From positions 1-32,330 of the IMG/VR virus record IMGVR_UViG_3300032893_000214: 32,330 bases of DNA; one strand, 5' to 3'. Position numbers and translations under genes: made by a program. Under the pieces are notes generated by a model. The model was not told the origin of the DNA. It ran no database searches and saw only the letters and a list, made by a program, of their open reading frames with translations. Shown here piece by piece: positions 24,599 to 31,912 of this stretch (the first letter of the stretch is position 1; each line of letters opens with the position of its first letter). This DNA comes from a virus.

Positions 24599-25486
24599 TC
24601 AGGCCGCGATCAGTTGGTGCAAGGCGTCCATCTGGCGGCGGGCCTCGCGGTCGCCGTCGAGATACTTCGCCACGAAAGCCTTGTCCTGTTTCAGTTCGGC
24701 GAGTTGGGCCTGGGCTTGTTCTTTACTCAAGGCCCCACCGGGCAGAACGCCCGTCCCGCCGCCGGAAATGAACTTATCCTCGCCCATCCGCTGGCCGAGG
24801 TTGAGGAACATATTCATCACCTTGTCGTAACCCACGACGCCTTCGAGCGCGCTGACGGCGGAGGGATCGATCCCAAGCCGCTGGGCGGCGTTCTGGGCGA
24901 TCAGGCGATTGGCCGCAGCATTGGCGCCCCAACTCTTATCCAACGCCTTCTTCGATTCGGCCAAGGCCGCAGCCTTTTCGGCGTTCTCGGCCGCCTCGAC
25001 CTTTTCGAGATGGGTGACGATGCCTTTGGTCAGTTCGGCCGCGTCGTTGGCCGGCAGATGCAATTTGGCGGCGAGAGAGCGCGAAAATTCGACGAAGCCC
25101 TGATCAAGTTCGGTTCCGTCAGTGAATTTGACGCCTTTGATCCCCTGGTCATATTGCGTCGGATCGGTCGGAACCCCGAGACGGGTTCTCAGCGCCTGCC
25201 AGCCCTGTTCGTCGGCCGCGTCCTTCGGCATTCTCAGAAGCTGGTTTTCAGGAACGCCAATGAACTTCTGCGCTTCCAGATAGCTCTTTGTCACCGCGAC
25301 GGCGGCCTCGGCGGCCGACTTCTTGTCGAGGCCCATCGTCTGCCAGCGGCCGACGAATTCAGGCGGCACGTCGGCGATGCCCTGATACCAAGGCTGGGCG
25401 GCCGTCGTGGCAGTTGTGGTCGTGGCGGCGGCCGTGGTTGCGGTTGTCGCAGTCGCTGCGGCCGCAGCGGTCGTGGCGTCAGTCAT
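24599..25486 (-). CDS. capsid scaffolding protein
   Basis: A 295-aa protein. The N-terminal ~30 residues are a low-complexity Ala/Thr run. It continues with P-E-F-V-G-R-W-Q-T-M-G-L and R-T-R-L-G-V-P-T-D-P-T-Q-Y, then a long charged helical region and an acidic/basic C-terminal helix (L-A-E-L-K-Q-D-K-A-F-V-A-K-Y-L-D-G-D), the usual layout of podovirus scaffold/capsid assembly proteins. It lies between the Bbp19-like gene (8-base overlap) and the capsid gene. GGAGG precedes the ATG. The scaffold shapes the procapsid and leaves before DNA packaging. Confidence 0.8.
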   Translation of the reverse strand: MTDATTAAAAATATTATTAAATTTTATTAAQPWYQGIADVPPEFVGRWQTMGLDKKSAAEAAVAVTKSYLEAQKFIGVPENQLLRMPKDAADEQGWQALRTRLGVPTDPTQYDQGIKGVKFTDGTELDQGFVEFSRSLAAKLHLPANDAAELTKGIVTHLEKVEAAENAEKAAALAESKKALDKSWGANAAANRLIAQNAAQRLGIDPSAVSALEGVVGYDKVMNMFLNLGQRMGEDKFISGGGTGVLPGGALSKEQAQAQLAELKQDKAFVAKYLDGDREARRQMDALHQLIAA

Positions 25487-25781
25487 TATCTTCCTCCGAA
25501 GGCTTCACAACCAGGACCGCCTTGTAGCGGCCGAGCAGATCGTCGAGTTCGATGCCAAAATGTTCGGTGATCCTGAGCCAGACCTCGCGCCGGCCGATCA
25601 GAATATCGCTTCGGCGAGGATCATCGTCGAAGGTCGATTCATTGGCCCGGCAGAATTTCATCAGATCGGCCAGAACTTCCTTCCCCGCAGGCGAGCCGAA
25701 GCAGAGTTTATATGCCCGCTGTCGCTGTTCGAGAAAGTTCCGCGCCTCGATCGCCGGGGAAGCCTTGGTTTCGATCGCCAC
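25479..25781 (-). CDS. Bbp19-like phage structural protein
   Basis: A 100-aa protein starting at GTG (GGGGATG upstream, three bases after the portal stop). It has Y-K-L-C-F-G-S-P-A-G-K-E-V-L-A-D-L-M-K-F-C-R-A-N-E-S-T-F-D-D-D-P-R and I-G-R-R-E-V-W-L-R-I, the conserved core of the Bbp19 structural domain first named in Bordetella phage BPP-1. It is located between portal and scaffold as in that phage group. The exact role in the head is not established. Confidence 0.8.
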   Translation of the reverse strand: MAIETKASPAIEARNFLEQRQRAYKLCFGSPAGKEVLADLMKFCRANESTFDDDPRRSDILIGRREVWLRITEHFGIELDDLLGRYKAVLVVKPSEEDND

Positions 25782-25784
25782 GAA

Positions 25785-27527
25785 TCACATCCCCATTTGC
25801 TGAGGCTGACCCTGCTGCGGCATCGCGCCGGGTTGCTGGACTTGCATCCCCGCCTTCTGAGCAACCGCAGTCGCCTTGAGCATGGCGGCCTGGTTAGGCA
25901 GCGCGGCGAGCTGTTCTTTCCTCTGCATCGCCTGCTGGCGGTTCTTGCGCTTGCCAGCGATTTCCTCGTCGGAACTCATCCAGCTCGGCGGCACGGCCTG
26001 AATCTCGGCAATGGCGGGAACGGCGACATCGAAGTTGAACGGGTCGAGGAGGCTTGGGTCTTGCGTGATTTGAACGAGTTCCTTGACCGTCTCGACGGTT
26101 CGCATGAAGCCCGCGGCTTCCTGGGCTTTCTGAGCCCTAGCCAGAGGATTGGTGAAGCTCACTCTATACTCGCCCTTAGCCTCGCGCAGCACTGGCGGCA
26201 TGGGCGGCAGAAGCCGCTGGGCGCCTAGCACGTCCAGCTCCCGATCGACCAGCGGAGCGCAATATTCGTCCTGCTGACGGGTCATCGACGGGGCGATGAG
26301 GATGCCTTTTTCCGCCGTCCGCTCAATGACCTCGGTCGCGGTCATCGTCGGGGTTTCGGTCAGGATTTGGAACAGGGTGACGAGGAAAGCGTCATTGATG
26401 AGGGTTCTTTCTTCCTGCATCATCTCCTTGGAAACCTGAATGTTTCCGGTCGGCAGGACATTGACCAGGAGCTTCCCGTCCGCGTTGACGCCGCCCTTAT
26501 TGAGAGCCCCAGGGCGCATGTCGAAGCTCATGATCCCGTCGTCGGCGGCGAGCAATACCGGGTCGGCCGCCCTGTGGCCCTGCTTCAAGAACATGCGCTT
26601 TTCGGCGTTCAAGGTTTTCAGCGCCGGCAGGACCATGCCGGCCGGGCCGCGACCGTAGGTTTCCTGCGGCGCCTGATCATAACGCGAGATGGCGATCGGC
26701 AGGGTTCTGTAGCCGCCCTCGCTCATCAGGCTTCGGCTGGCCAGGCAGATGTAATATGAGGCGAAGGGCATGCCCTTGTAGTCGAACCTCTCCGGGTCGT
26801 AATCGGTCCGGGGGCAGACCCGGTGGAGGAAATCGTAGAGGATTTCGCTGTTGGATTCATAGGCCGAGCACAACTGCGGGGGCAAATTTTCCTCACCCCA
26901 GCGCTGCGCGCATTGACGGGCGTTCAGTTTGAACCAGCGACAGAAACTGTCCGCCAGCCCCTGGTGGTTCTGGCCAATGAACAGTTCGCCCAGATTGACG
27001 GCCCTGTATCTTATTCCTGGGCCATAAGCAGGGTCCAACTGATCGATGAACATCCCACAGGTGCCATAGGCCCCTAAGTTACGGAAATTGCTGTGATTCT
27101 GGCCGGAGAAATTGGCCGACGCCTTGTAGCGACGGGAGAACAGGACGCGGTTCGTCTGCTCGAAATAAAGCCTCACCCCGCGCTGCTTCATCACATAATC
27201 GTTGTCGGCCTCCAGCCCATGCCAGATCATATTTCTAGGCGTTATCAACGAATTGCAGATCGCGGCGAAGCGGTAAAGCGCCATCATGCCGGTCGCGTCA
27301 ACCTGGCGATCGGTCTTCTTCTGGCCGGGCCAGTTGTAATTGCCGTAGAAGAACGTGTTTCTGGAAATTGGGTCAATCAGTTCGGAGATTTCTTCCCACT
27401 GCGAGCCAAAAGTGGCGCGATCAAGTTGCTTCGCCTGAAAGTCGCGCAGGCTCTCGGCGACGATCTCCTCCTCGCGCGCCGTCTGCAATCGCACGCTGGC
27501 CGTCTTGTCTGATGCTACGGCGTCCAA
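25785..27527 (-). CDS. portal (head-to-tail connecting) protein
   Basis: A 580-aa protein of the podovirus head-tail connector family: R-A-T-F-G-S-Q-W-E-E-I-S-E-L-I-D-P near the N-terminus, D-A-T-G-M-M-A-L-Y-R-F-A-A-I, the long wing/stem region, T-P-T-M-T-A-T-E-V-I-E-R (about residues 390-401) and a Gln/Met/Pro-rich C-terminus. The only in-frame start after the upstream stop is a TTG at 27527, four bases after the previous gene ends, so coupled translation from TTG is likely. It forms the dodecameric ring through which DNA enters and leaves. Confidence 0.87.
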   Translation of the reverse strand: MDAVASDKTASVRLQTAREEEIVAESLRDFQAKQLDRATFGSQWEEISELIDPISRNTFFYGNYNWPGQKKTDRQVDATGMMALYRFAAICNSLITPRNMIWHGLEADNDYVMKQRGVRLYFEQTNRVLFSRRYKASANFSGQNHSNFRNLGAYGTCGMFIDQLDPAYGPGIRYRAVNLGELFIGQNHQGLADSFCRWFKLNARQCAQRWGEENLPPQLCSAYESNSEILYDFLHRVCPRTDYDPERFDYKGMPFASYYICLASRSLMSEGGYRTLPIAISRYDQAPQETYGRGPAGMVLPALKTLNAEKRMFLKQGHRAADPVLLAADDGIMSFDMRPGALNKGGVNADGKLLVNVLPTGNIQVSKEMMQEERTLINDAFLVTLFQILTETPTMTATEVIERTAEKGILIAPSMTRQQDEYCAPLVDRELDVLGAQRLLPPMPPVLREAKGEYRVSFTNPLARAQKAQEAAGFMRTVETVKELVQITQDPSLLDPFNFDVAVPAIAEIQAVPPSWMSSDEEIAGKRKNRQQAMQRKEQLAALPNQAAMLKATAVAQKAGMQVQQPGAMPQQGQPQQMGM

Positions 27528-27531
27528 GATG

Positions 27532-28161
27532 TCAGCTCATGTGGACTTTGGGAAGGGAGGCGAGAATCTCGGCGGCGCTGCGGATGACCGGGACGGGCTC
27601 GGCTTCCGGCGCAGGCTCTTGTTGCAGTGCAGCAACGACGGGCTCGGGCGCCGAGGGTTTGCCCCTGGTCAGCTCCAAGTCGCGGGCGATCTCGCGCAGG
27701 CGGTCGGTCTTGGTCGGCGGGAAGGTCTTGCCGACTCCCCCGTGCTTTTCGATGTAGTCGATCAGTTCCTGCCGATCCATCTCAGGGATGGTTTTCGGTG
27801 GGGGAGGCGGCGGGACAGGCTTGGTCTTGTCGGGGGCGGGCTCGACCTCGCGCTCCCTCAGCGCGTCAGGAGCGACGCACCATTCCCAATTGTTCCAAGG
27901 GTCCGAGGCGTGCCCGCCGACGAAATGATGCCAGCCCTTGTGCGGCCTGATCCTGGCCATCGAGGCGAGATCGATCGCCACTTCGCGGATATGCTCGTCG
28001 CCCTGGTAGGTCCGGCCGCCCTTCTTGGGAAAGCCTTTTGAGACAAGGAACGCCGCAAGCTCGGTGGTGGTGACGGCGTTCGTCCTTCGATCGGTCGCAC
28101 CGAGTTCAAACAGGGCTTCCTTGAAAGCGCCTTCGATGGGCAGGGTTTTGTAGAGGTTCAT
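27532..28161 (-). CDS. head-module protein of unknown function (209 aa)
   Basis: A 209-aa protein. The N-terminal half looks globular (W-H-H-F-V-G-G, W-N-N-W-E-W-C-V); then comes a Pro-rich linker (six to seven Pro around residues 117-124), a small helical unit (E-M-D-R-Q-E-L-I-D-Y-I-E-K-H-G-G...D-R-L-R-E-I-A-R-D-L) and an acidic Pro-rich tail. The helical unit resembles a SAP/HeH-type fold, which could contact DNA; this is a pattern guess. It lies between TerL and portal, and its start overlaps the previous stop (TAATG). Confidence 0.55.
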   Translation of the reverse strand: MNLYKTLPIEGAFKEALFELGATDRRTNAVTTTELAAFLVSKGFPKKGGRTYQGDEHIREVAIDLASMARIRPHKGWHHFVGGHASDPWNNWEWCVAPDALREREVEPAPDKTKPVPPPPPPKTIPEMDRQELIDYIEKHGGVGKTFPPTKTDRLREIARDLELTRGKPSAPEPVVAALQQEPAPEAEPVPVIRSAAEILASLPKVHMS

Positions 28162-28373
28162 TATTTCTGCGTCCCTCCGAATCCGCCGAACAATTGCATC
28201 GCGGCGAGGCTCATCGAGGCATCGCCGAACTGTCCCGGCCTCTGCGATTGATTGGCCTGCTGGAGGAGCTTCTTCTTGCGCTCCTCCTCAGCCTCATCGA
28301 CCTGATCCATGAGGGCCTGCCCCAGGCCGAGATCGCCGGCTGCGCTGAGCCCGATGTTTTTCAGCGAGTTCAT
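28161..28373 (-). CDS. small head-module protein (70 aa)
   Basis: A 70-aa, Gln/Leu/Lys-rich protein with a helical centre (L-M-D-Q-V-D-E-A-E-E-E-R-K-K-K-L-L) and a Gly-rich end. A GGGGAT site precedes the ATG. Small proteins of this composition are often encoded between terminase and portal in BPP-1-like phages. The function is unknown. Confidence 0.6.
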   Translation of the reverse strand: MNSLKNIGLSAAGDLGLGQALMDQVDEAEEERKKKLLQQANQSQRPGQFGDASMSLAAMQLFGGFGGTQK

Positions 28374-28404
28374 GTCATCCCCGCCCGTCTAAGGGACATA
28401 AGTA

Positions 28405-29886
28405 TCATGCGAATACATCGAAATCCAGCCCTATGGCCAAGCCATTGTTGGGCGCGCTGAGATTGCGCTTATTGCCCAGAAGCCCCGGCTTGGCGAATCG
28501 CTTCGCCATTATTGCGGTTCGCACGGCCGATAAAATGTCATCATTGACCTTGACGATCTGACCGCCCTTTCTGTGATAGGCCCTGAATTCCTCCCAAAAC
28601 TCACTAAGTTCGGACGAGACCTTGAACCGTCCGGTGGTCATCCGCTCCCACATTTCCATCACGCCGGCCTCGGTCGAGACAGAGCCGTCCTCGAAAGTGG
28701 CGTGGGTCGGCAACATCCGAAGCTCCGTGGTCTTCTTATAGATGCTGGCCAGAGGCTCGCCCGAACCTTTGTCTCGAGCCGTGCCGTCTTTCGGCCACGC
28801 CACCATGACGTTAGCCCCGATCGCTTTCATGGGAGTGGCCTGTTGCAGGGGCAGGGCGTCCCTCATCTTCCCGCACTTGTGCAGATGGATCACGTCGGCG
28901 TCGCGGTCCCACAGGATCAGCGCCCAGGCGAAGGGGTGGCCGATACCGAAGTCGATGCCGAACAGCTTCGCCCAATGCTCGGGAACGCTGGCGATCGGCG
29001 GTTCGGAAATCACTTCCTGGCCGATCGAGAACACCCGACCTTCGCCGCGCATGATCCCGCCCTCGATGCGGGCGACGCGCTCATGAACCGGGTACTGGCC
29101 GATGATGGTGTCGTACTGCTCCGGGGAGATGTGCAGGGCGTCTCTCAACCCCATGACGGTCATCGCCCGTTCGGGATGGTCCTCCTTGGTGAAACGATCC
29201 GTGACCTGGGTGTCGCCCAGCAAGGAGGTAAAGGTGACGACGATCATCCCGGCAGTCGCGGTGATGCGGGCGAGCTGTTCGGTGTAGACCTCGATCGGCG
29301 GCTCCTCGTCGTCCCACACCCAATCGATCGTCTCGCCCTGGAATTTCGACCGGCCCTGCTCATAGGATTTGAACTTGACGATCGAAATTCCGCCCGAGAC
29401 GTGTTTGACCTGCACGGTGTCGAAGGCGTCCGTCACGCCCCTCGCCAGCGAAGTATCCAGGATCAAATGCTTGGGGATCAGCCCGGCCCCGAACTCGGCC
29501 GTCACGCCCGGTTCGCCCATCAGCTTGCGTTGGATAGTGTCACGGGTCGCCAGCGACGTTTCGCCGCAGGCCCAGCCGCGGGTCGGCCTTGTCCAAATCC
29601 GCCCCTGCCAGTCCTTTGGGTAAAGCCCAGTCAAATGATAGGCCGCCTCGGCGGCTCCACATTCTGTTTTTCCGTACTGATTTCCCGAGGTCAGCAGCCT
29701 CTCCCTTTTGGTTTTCCCAAGCGCAAAGTGAATCGCCTGCTTTGGGTAAGGCTTGAAATACTCCAGCCGGTTGTATTTCTTGTGCTCCTGCAATTTCCGC
29801 AGGATATCGAGCTTGACCCGCAACTCGTCGTCGCTCAGCCCTGACAGAAGATTGGCGAGTTCAGCCTCCGTGTAGTCGTCGGTCAA
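28405..29886 (-). CDS. terL: terminase large subunit
   Basis: 493 aa. It starts at a TTG whose last two bases are shared with the TerS stop (TTGA); a GAGGAG site at 29895-29900, eight bases upstream, supports this start. ATPase motifs: S-G-N-Q-Y-G-K-T-E (Walker A, residues 67-75), I-D-W-V-W-D-D-E-E (Walker B, 187-195) and T-F-T-S-L-L-G (motif III, 218-224). The nuclease domain begins at F-G-I-D-F-G-I-G-H-P (Asp312). It packages DNA into the procapsid and cuts the concatemer together with TerS. The type of DNA ends cannot be told from the window. Confidence 0.92.
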   Translation of the reverse strand: MTDDYTEAELANLLSGLSDDELRVKLDILRKLQEHKKYNRLEYFKPYPKQAIHFALGKTKRERLLTSGNQYGKTECGAAEAAYHLTGLYPKDWQGRIWTRPTRGWACGETSLATRDTIQRKLMGEPGVTAEFGAGLIPKHLILDTSLARGVTDAFDTVQVKHVSGGISIVKFKSYEQGRSKFQGETIDWVWDDEEPPIEVYTEQLARITATAGMIVVTFTSLLGDTQVTDRFTKEDHPERAMTVMGLRDALHISPEQYDTIIGQYPVHERVARIEGGIMRGEGRVFSIGQEVISEPPIASVPEHWAKLFGIDFGIGHPFAWALILWDRDADVIHLHKCGKMRDALPLQQATPMKAIGANVMVAWPKDGTARDKGSGEPLASIYKKTTELRMLPTHATFEDGSVSTEAGVMEMWERMTTGRFKVSSELSEFWEEFRAYHRKGGQIVKVNDDILSAVRTAIMAKRFAKPGLLGNKRNLSAPNNGLAIGLDFDVFA

Positions 29887-30419
29887 TCCGACTTCTCCTC
29901 CGTCGCCGTCCCCTCGATCACCTTCCCCTGCCCGGCAAGCGAGGCGATCGACACTTCCGCCTCTCTGGCCAGCCCGAACAACTCCTTCAGCAGCTCCTCC
30001 CGGCTCTGCCGCTTGTCGTCCACCACCACCCGGTGCTCGCTCACCGCCTGCATCCCCGTGCGGTCCATGACCATCTTGATCGCCTTGAGCCGGTCGGCGG
30101 TCTTCTCCTCGGGGTCAGAAGCAATCGTCACTAGATCGTCGGCGAGGTCCGCCCCCCGAGCGGCCATCCGCTTCAAAGCCTCGACGCGCAGAGCCGCCAG
30201 AACCTTGGCGTTCCTGATCAGCCGATAGCCCAGCGTCTTGGCGTTCTCGTCCGTGTAGCCCGCCAGCCTCGCCGCAGCGGCGTAATCCAGCCCGCCAGTC
30301 TCCAAAATTGCCAGGACGAACTTGCGCTGCATCCCCGTCAGCAGCCGCATCTCCGGCGACAGGTCGTCTTCGTCCAGGACCGGGAAAACAAACCGAGGCT
30401 GATAAACCCGTTCGACCAT
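29883..30419 (-). CDS. terS: terminase small subunit
   Basis: 178 aa. An N-terminal helix-turn-helix region (M-Q-R-K-F-V-L-A-I-L...Y-A-A-A-A-R-L-A-G-Y-T-D-E-N-A-K-T-L-G-Y-R-L-I, residues 30-68), typical of terminase small subunits that bind the packaging site, is followed by an oligomerisation helix (L-K-A-I-K-M-V-M-D-R-T-G-M) and a charged tail. The ATG at 30419 is the first possible start after an in-frame TAA and has no ribosome site; a -10-like hexamer lies only six bases upstream, so the message may be leaderless. It is the first gene of the late operon. Confidence 0.82.
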   Translation of the reverse strand: MVERVYQPRFVFPVLDEDDLSPEMRLLTGMQRKFVLAILETGGLDYAAAARLAGYTDENAKTLGYRLIRNAKVLAALRVEALKRMAARGADLADDLVTIASDPEEKTADRLKAIKMVMDRTGMQAVSEHRVVVDDKRQSREELLKELFGLAREAEVSIASLAGQGKVIEGTATEEKSD

Positions 30420-30425
30420 GCCATC

Positions 30426-30454
30426 GGTTTACTTAAGTGAACCAAAATCGTCAA
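30426..30454 (-). promoter_or_regulatory. terminase/late operon promoter with overlapping near-palindrome
   Basis: On the leftward strand, TTGACG (30449-30454), a 17-base spacer and TAAACC (30426-30431) resemble -35 and -10 elements of a housekeeping promoter, the -10 being weak. The predicted transcription start falls at or next to the terS ATG. The 18-bp near-palindrome GGTTTACTTAAGTGAACC (30426-30443, one mismatched pair) covers the -10 and spacer, a good place for a repressor or activator operator. Confidence 0.5.
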
Positions 30455-30462
30455 GATCGCCC

Positions 30463-30478
30463 TGTTTCACGTGAAACA
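30463..30478. promoter_or_regulatory. parS: parS-like ParB binding site
   Basis: The perfect 16-bp palindrome TGTTTCACGTGAAACA is identical to the consensus of bacterial chromosomal parS (TGTTnCACGTGAAACA), the site recognised by chromosomal ParB/Spo0J. It lies eight bases upstream of the predicted -35 of the terminase promoter. No parA or parB gene is present in this window, so the host ParB is the obvious candidate partner. Only one copy was found. Confidence 0.8.
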
Positions 30479-30568
30479 TATTCCACATTGGCAAGCTGTC
30501 ATAGGGTTTCCCTAGAGAAGCCGCGAAAAAGTCAGTTCAGGTAACCCGGCTGCGGGCGGAGCGATCGG

Positions 30569-30599
30569 CGGGGTCGCCCGGCCCCACCCCGGTCTTTTT
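30569..30599 (+). terminator. rightward intrinsic terminator-like hairpin
   Basis: CGGGGT (30569-30574), an 11-base loop and ACCCCG (30586-30591) form a stem followed by GTCTTTTT on the forward strand. In this orientation it has the layout of a factor-independent terminator, but no forward gene lies between it and the start of terS. It could end a short forward RNA or antisense transcription. Confidence 0.5.
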
Positions 30600-31254
30600 C
30601 GCCTCGCTGATCTGGCCAGATTGGAAATCTCTAAACACCTAGGCAATGCATTGTTATCGCTACACAATAACTTTCATTAGCGATCGCTCATGTTCCATAA
30701 TGGCGATTATGCGAATGACCTGTTCGCACCATTAGTCTAGCAACGCTGTAGAATTACGCGTGTGTTGCAGAGCATGCGCCTAACGCTGCTATCTGTCTGC
30801 TCAGGCTCGCGTATGGATGAGACACACATAATCAGCTCGCGCGTGTGTGGCGTTGTCACATATTGCCCGGGACGCATATCTCAGCGGATATCCGCGGACA
30901 CGTCTTGGACTCGCGAGGCTTGTCTGTGGATGCTGGGCTTGGCGAGGGGCTGCTGGGCTCTGCTCGCTGGCGCGCTTTGTGGTCGCGGCCTGCTCGCTCA
31001 CGAATTGCCGAGCTTCGTCTAGCCGCGCGCGCGAGACTTGATTGGAACTGATTCGTTTACGCCTGTCAATAGCTGCACATTTGGCGTTGATATCATTGAT
31101 GAATTGGCAAGATATTATGGAACCTGACTGCACTTGCCACATTGGTTGTGCAATCTGCGATAGAAATAGTGACAGATTTGGGATTTTGTCATGGGAAAGT
31201 TCTGAATTATCAAAGACGGATTGTGACGCGTTGGCGATCTGTAACAATTTGTGA
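30600..31254. other. palindrome-rich intergenic control region without a clear gene
   Basis: No convincing coding sequence is seen. Perfect palindromes: ATCTGGCCAGAT (30610-30621), CAATGCATTG (30644-30653), AGCGATCGCT (30679-30688) and GCGGATATCCGC (30884-30895). Gapped inverted repeats: ATTGT-9-ACAAT (30650-30668), ATAAT-4-ATTAT (30697-30710) and GCGAA-7-TTCGC (30711-30727). The part from 31040 to 31254 is clearly more AT-rich than the rest of the window. A 70-codon forward frame at 31042-31254 with several Cys is possible but lacks a ribosome site. Likely an operator/promoter region. Confidence 0.5.
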
Positions 31255-31638
31255 TCAGGCTTCCGCTTCGATCTTGCCCTCTCGCCACGCCCTGCGCGTC
31301 GCAGTATCAACATAAATCCCGTCGTATCTCAGCGTCTTGATCTCGACCGGGACGCCAAGCGCCTTGAGCTTGGCCCGCAGGTGGCAGAGATGGACGGCGA
31401 ACTGCTTCTTGTTGAACTTGTCGGGGTCGAGAGTGACCGAGGCGGCTTCAAGAGCGTCCAGGCTCACGCGCTCGCGGCTCATGACGAGCTGGAAGATGCG
31501 GGCTTCGACCGCCGTCAGCTTCCATCGCGTCGGGACCGGGCGCTTGCCGAACAGGATCGACTCCAGCGCCTTCACTCTGGCCTGCAACAGATCGCAGCGA
31601 TTGTGCAGCTTGGAGATTTCGGCGTTGACCTCGAACAT
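31255..31638 (-). CDS. winged-helix DNA-binding protein (OmpR/PhoB-type)
   Basis: 127 aa from the ATG at 31638. Residues 1-30 are a short coiled coil (E-I-S-K-L-H-N-R-C-D-L-L-Q-A-R-V-K-A-L-E-S). Residues 36-112 match the OmpR/PhoB C-terminal winged helix (W-K-L-T-A-V-E-A-R-I-F-Q-L-V...V-S-L-D-A-L...F-A-V-H-L-C-H-L-R-A-K-L-K-A-L-G-V-P-V-E-I-K-T-L-R-Y-D-G-I-Y-V). There is no receiver domain, so it is not a classical response regulator. It lacks a ribosome site and its ATG lies within a 7-bp inverted repeat, suggesting autoregulation. It may control the late operon or the divergent small genes. Confidence 0.75.
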   Translation of the reverse strand: MFEVNAEISKLHNRCDLLQARVKALESILFGKRPVPTRWKLTAVEARIFQLVMSRERVSLDALEAASVTLDPDKFNKKQFAVHLCHLRAKLKALGVPVEIKTLRYDGIYVDTATRRAWREGKIEAEA

Positions 31639-31655
31639 GCTTCGTATTAAGCATG
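31636..31655. promoter_or_regulatory. inverted repeat at the divergent start (probable operator)
   Basis: CATGCTT (31636-31642) and AAGCATG (31649-31655) are a perfect 7-bp inverted repeat with a 6-base spacer. It includes the start codon of the winged-helix gene and lies upstream of the divergent forward gene, so one bound protein could control both. In the leftward RNA the same repeat would fold the start codon into a hairpin. Confidence 0.6.
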
Positions 31656-31683
31656 GATTGTGATTTGAAGCAAGGGGGATGTG

Positions 31684-31911
31684 ATGAGCTTGCTCGACGA
31701 CGTGCGCTGGGAAACGACGCGAAAGGCTTGCGGTTGGGAATTGCCGAAGTCGGCGCCGTGGCCGCTGCGCCTGCCAGTGATCCGCAATATCCGGGCGCTG
31801 TTTGCCTCGATCGCGGTTGAGCGACACTACGTCGACATCGAGCCGTTTGGCGGCCTGCGCACCGGCTACGACGAATGGGTGCTCTACGCGATCGCAAGGG
31901 GATGGTGCTGA
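31684..31911 (+). CDS. small protein of unknown function (75 aa)
   Basis: 75 aa from the ATG at 31684, preceded by AAGGGGG with five-base spacing. It contains W-E-T-T-R-K-A-C-G-W, a Leu/Ile/Arg-rich helix and D-E-W-V-L-Y-A-I-A-R-G-W. It is soluble with no signal peptide. It is the first gene of a forward run divergent from the winged-helix regulator. No family is recognised. Confidence 0.6.
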   Translation: MSLLDDVRWETTRKACGWELPKSAPWPLRLPVIRNIRALFASIAVERHYVDIEPFGGLRTGYDEWVLYAIARGWC

Positions 31912-31912
31912 A

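Noticed and set aside
28573-29844. Forward open frame (423 codons) opposite terL
   Set aside because: The opposite strand encodes a terminase with intact ATPase motifs; the forward frame has no family-like sequence.
30762-31022. Forward frame of 86 codons in the intergenic region
   Set aside because: Cys/Trp/Arg-rich composition without a ribosome site or pattern; more likely chance.
30420-31254. tRNA gene or attachment site
   Set aside because: No cloverleaf with conserved T-loop was found and no integrase is present to support an attachment site.
30801-31313. Leftward frame of 170 codons in the intergenic region
   Set aside because: Its start lies inside the winged-helix gene in another frame and there is no ribosome site or recognisable sequence.
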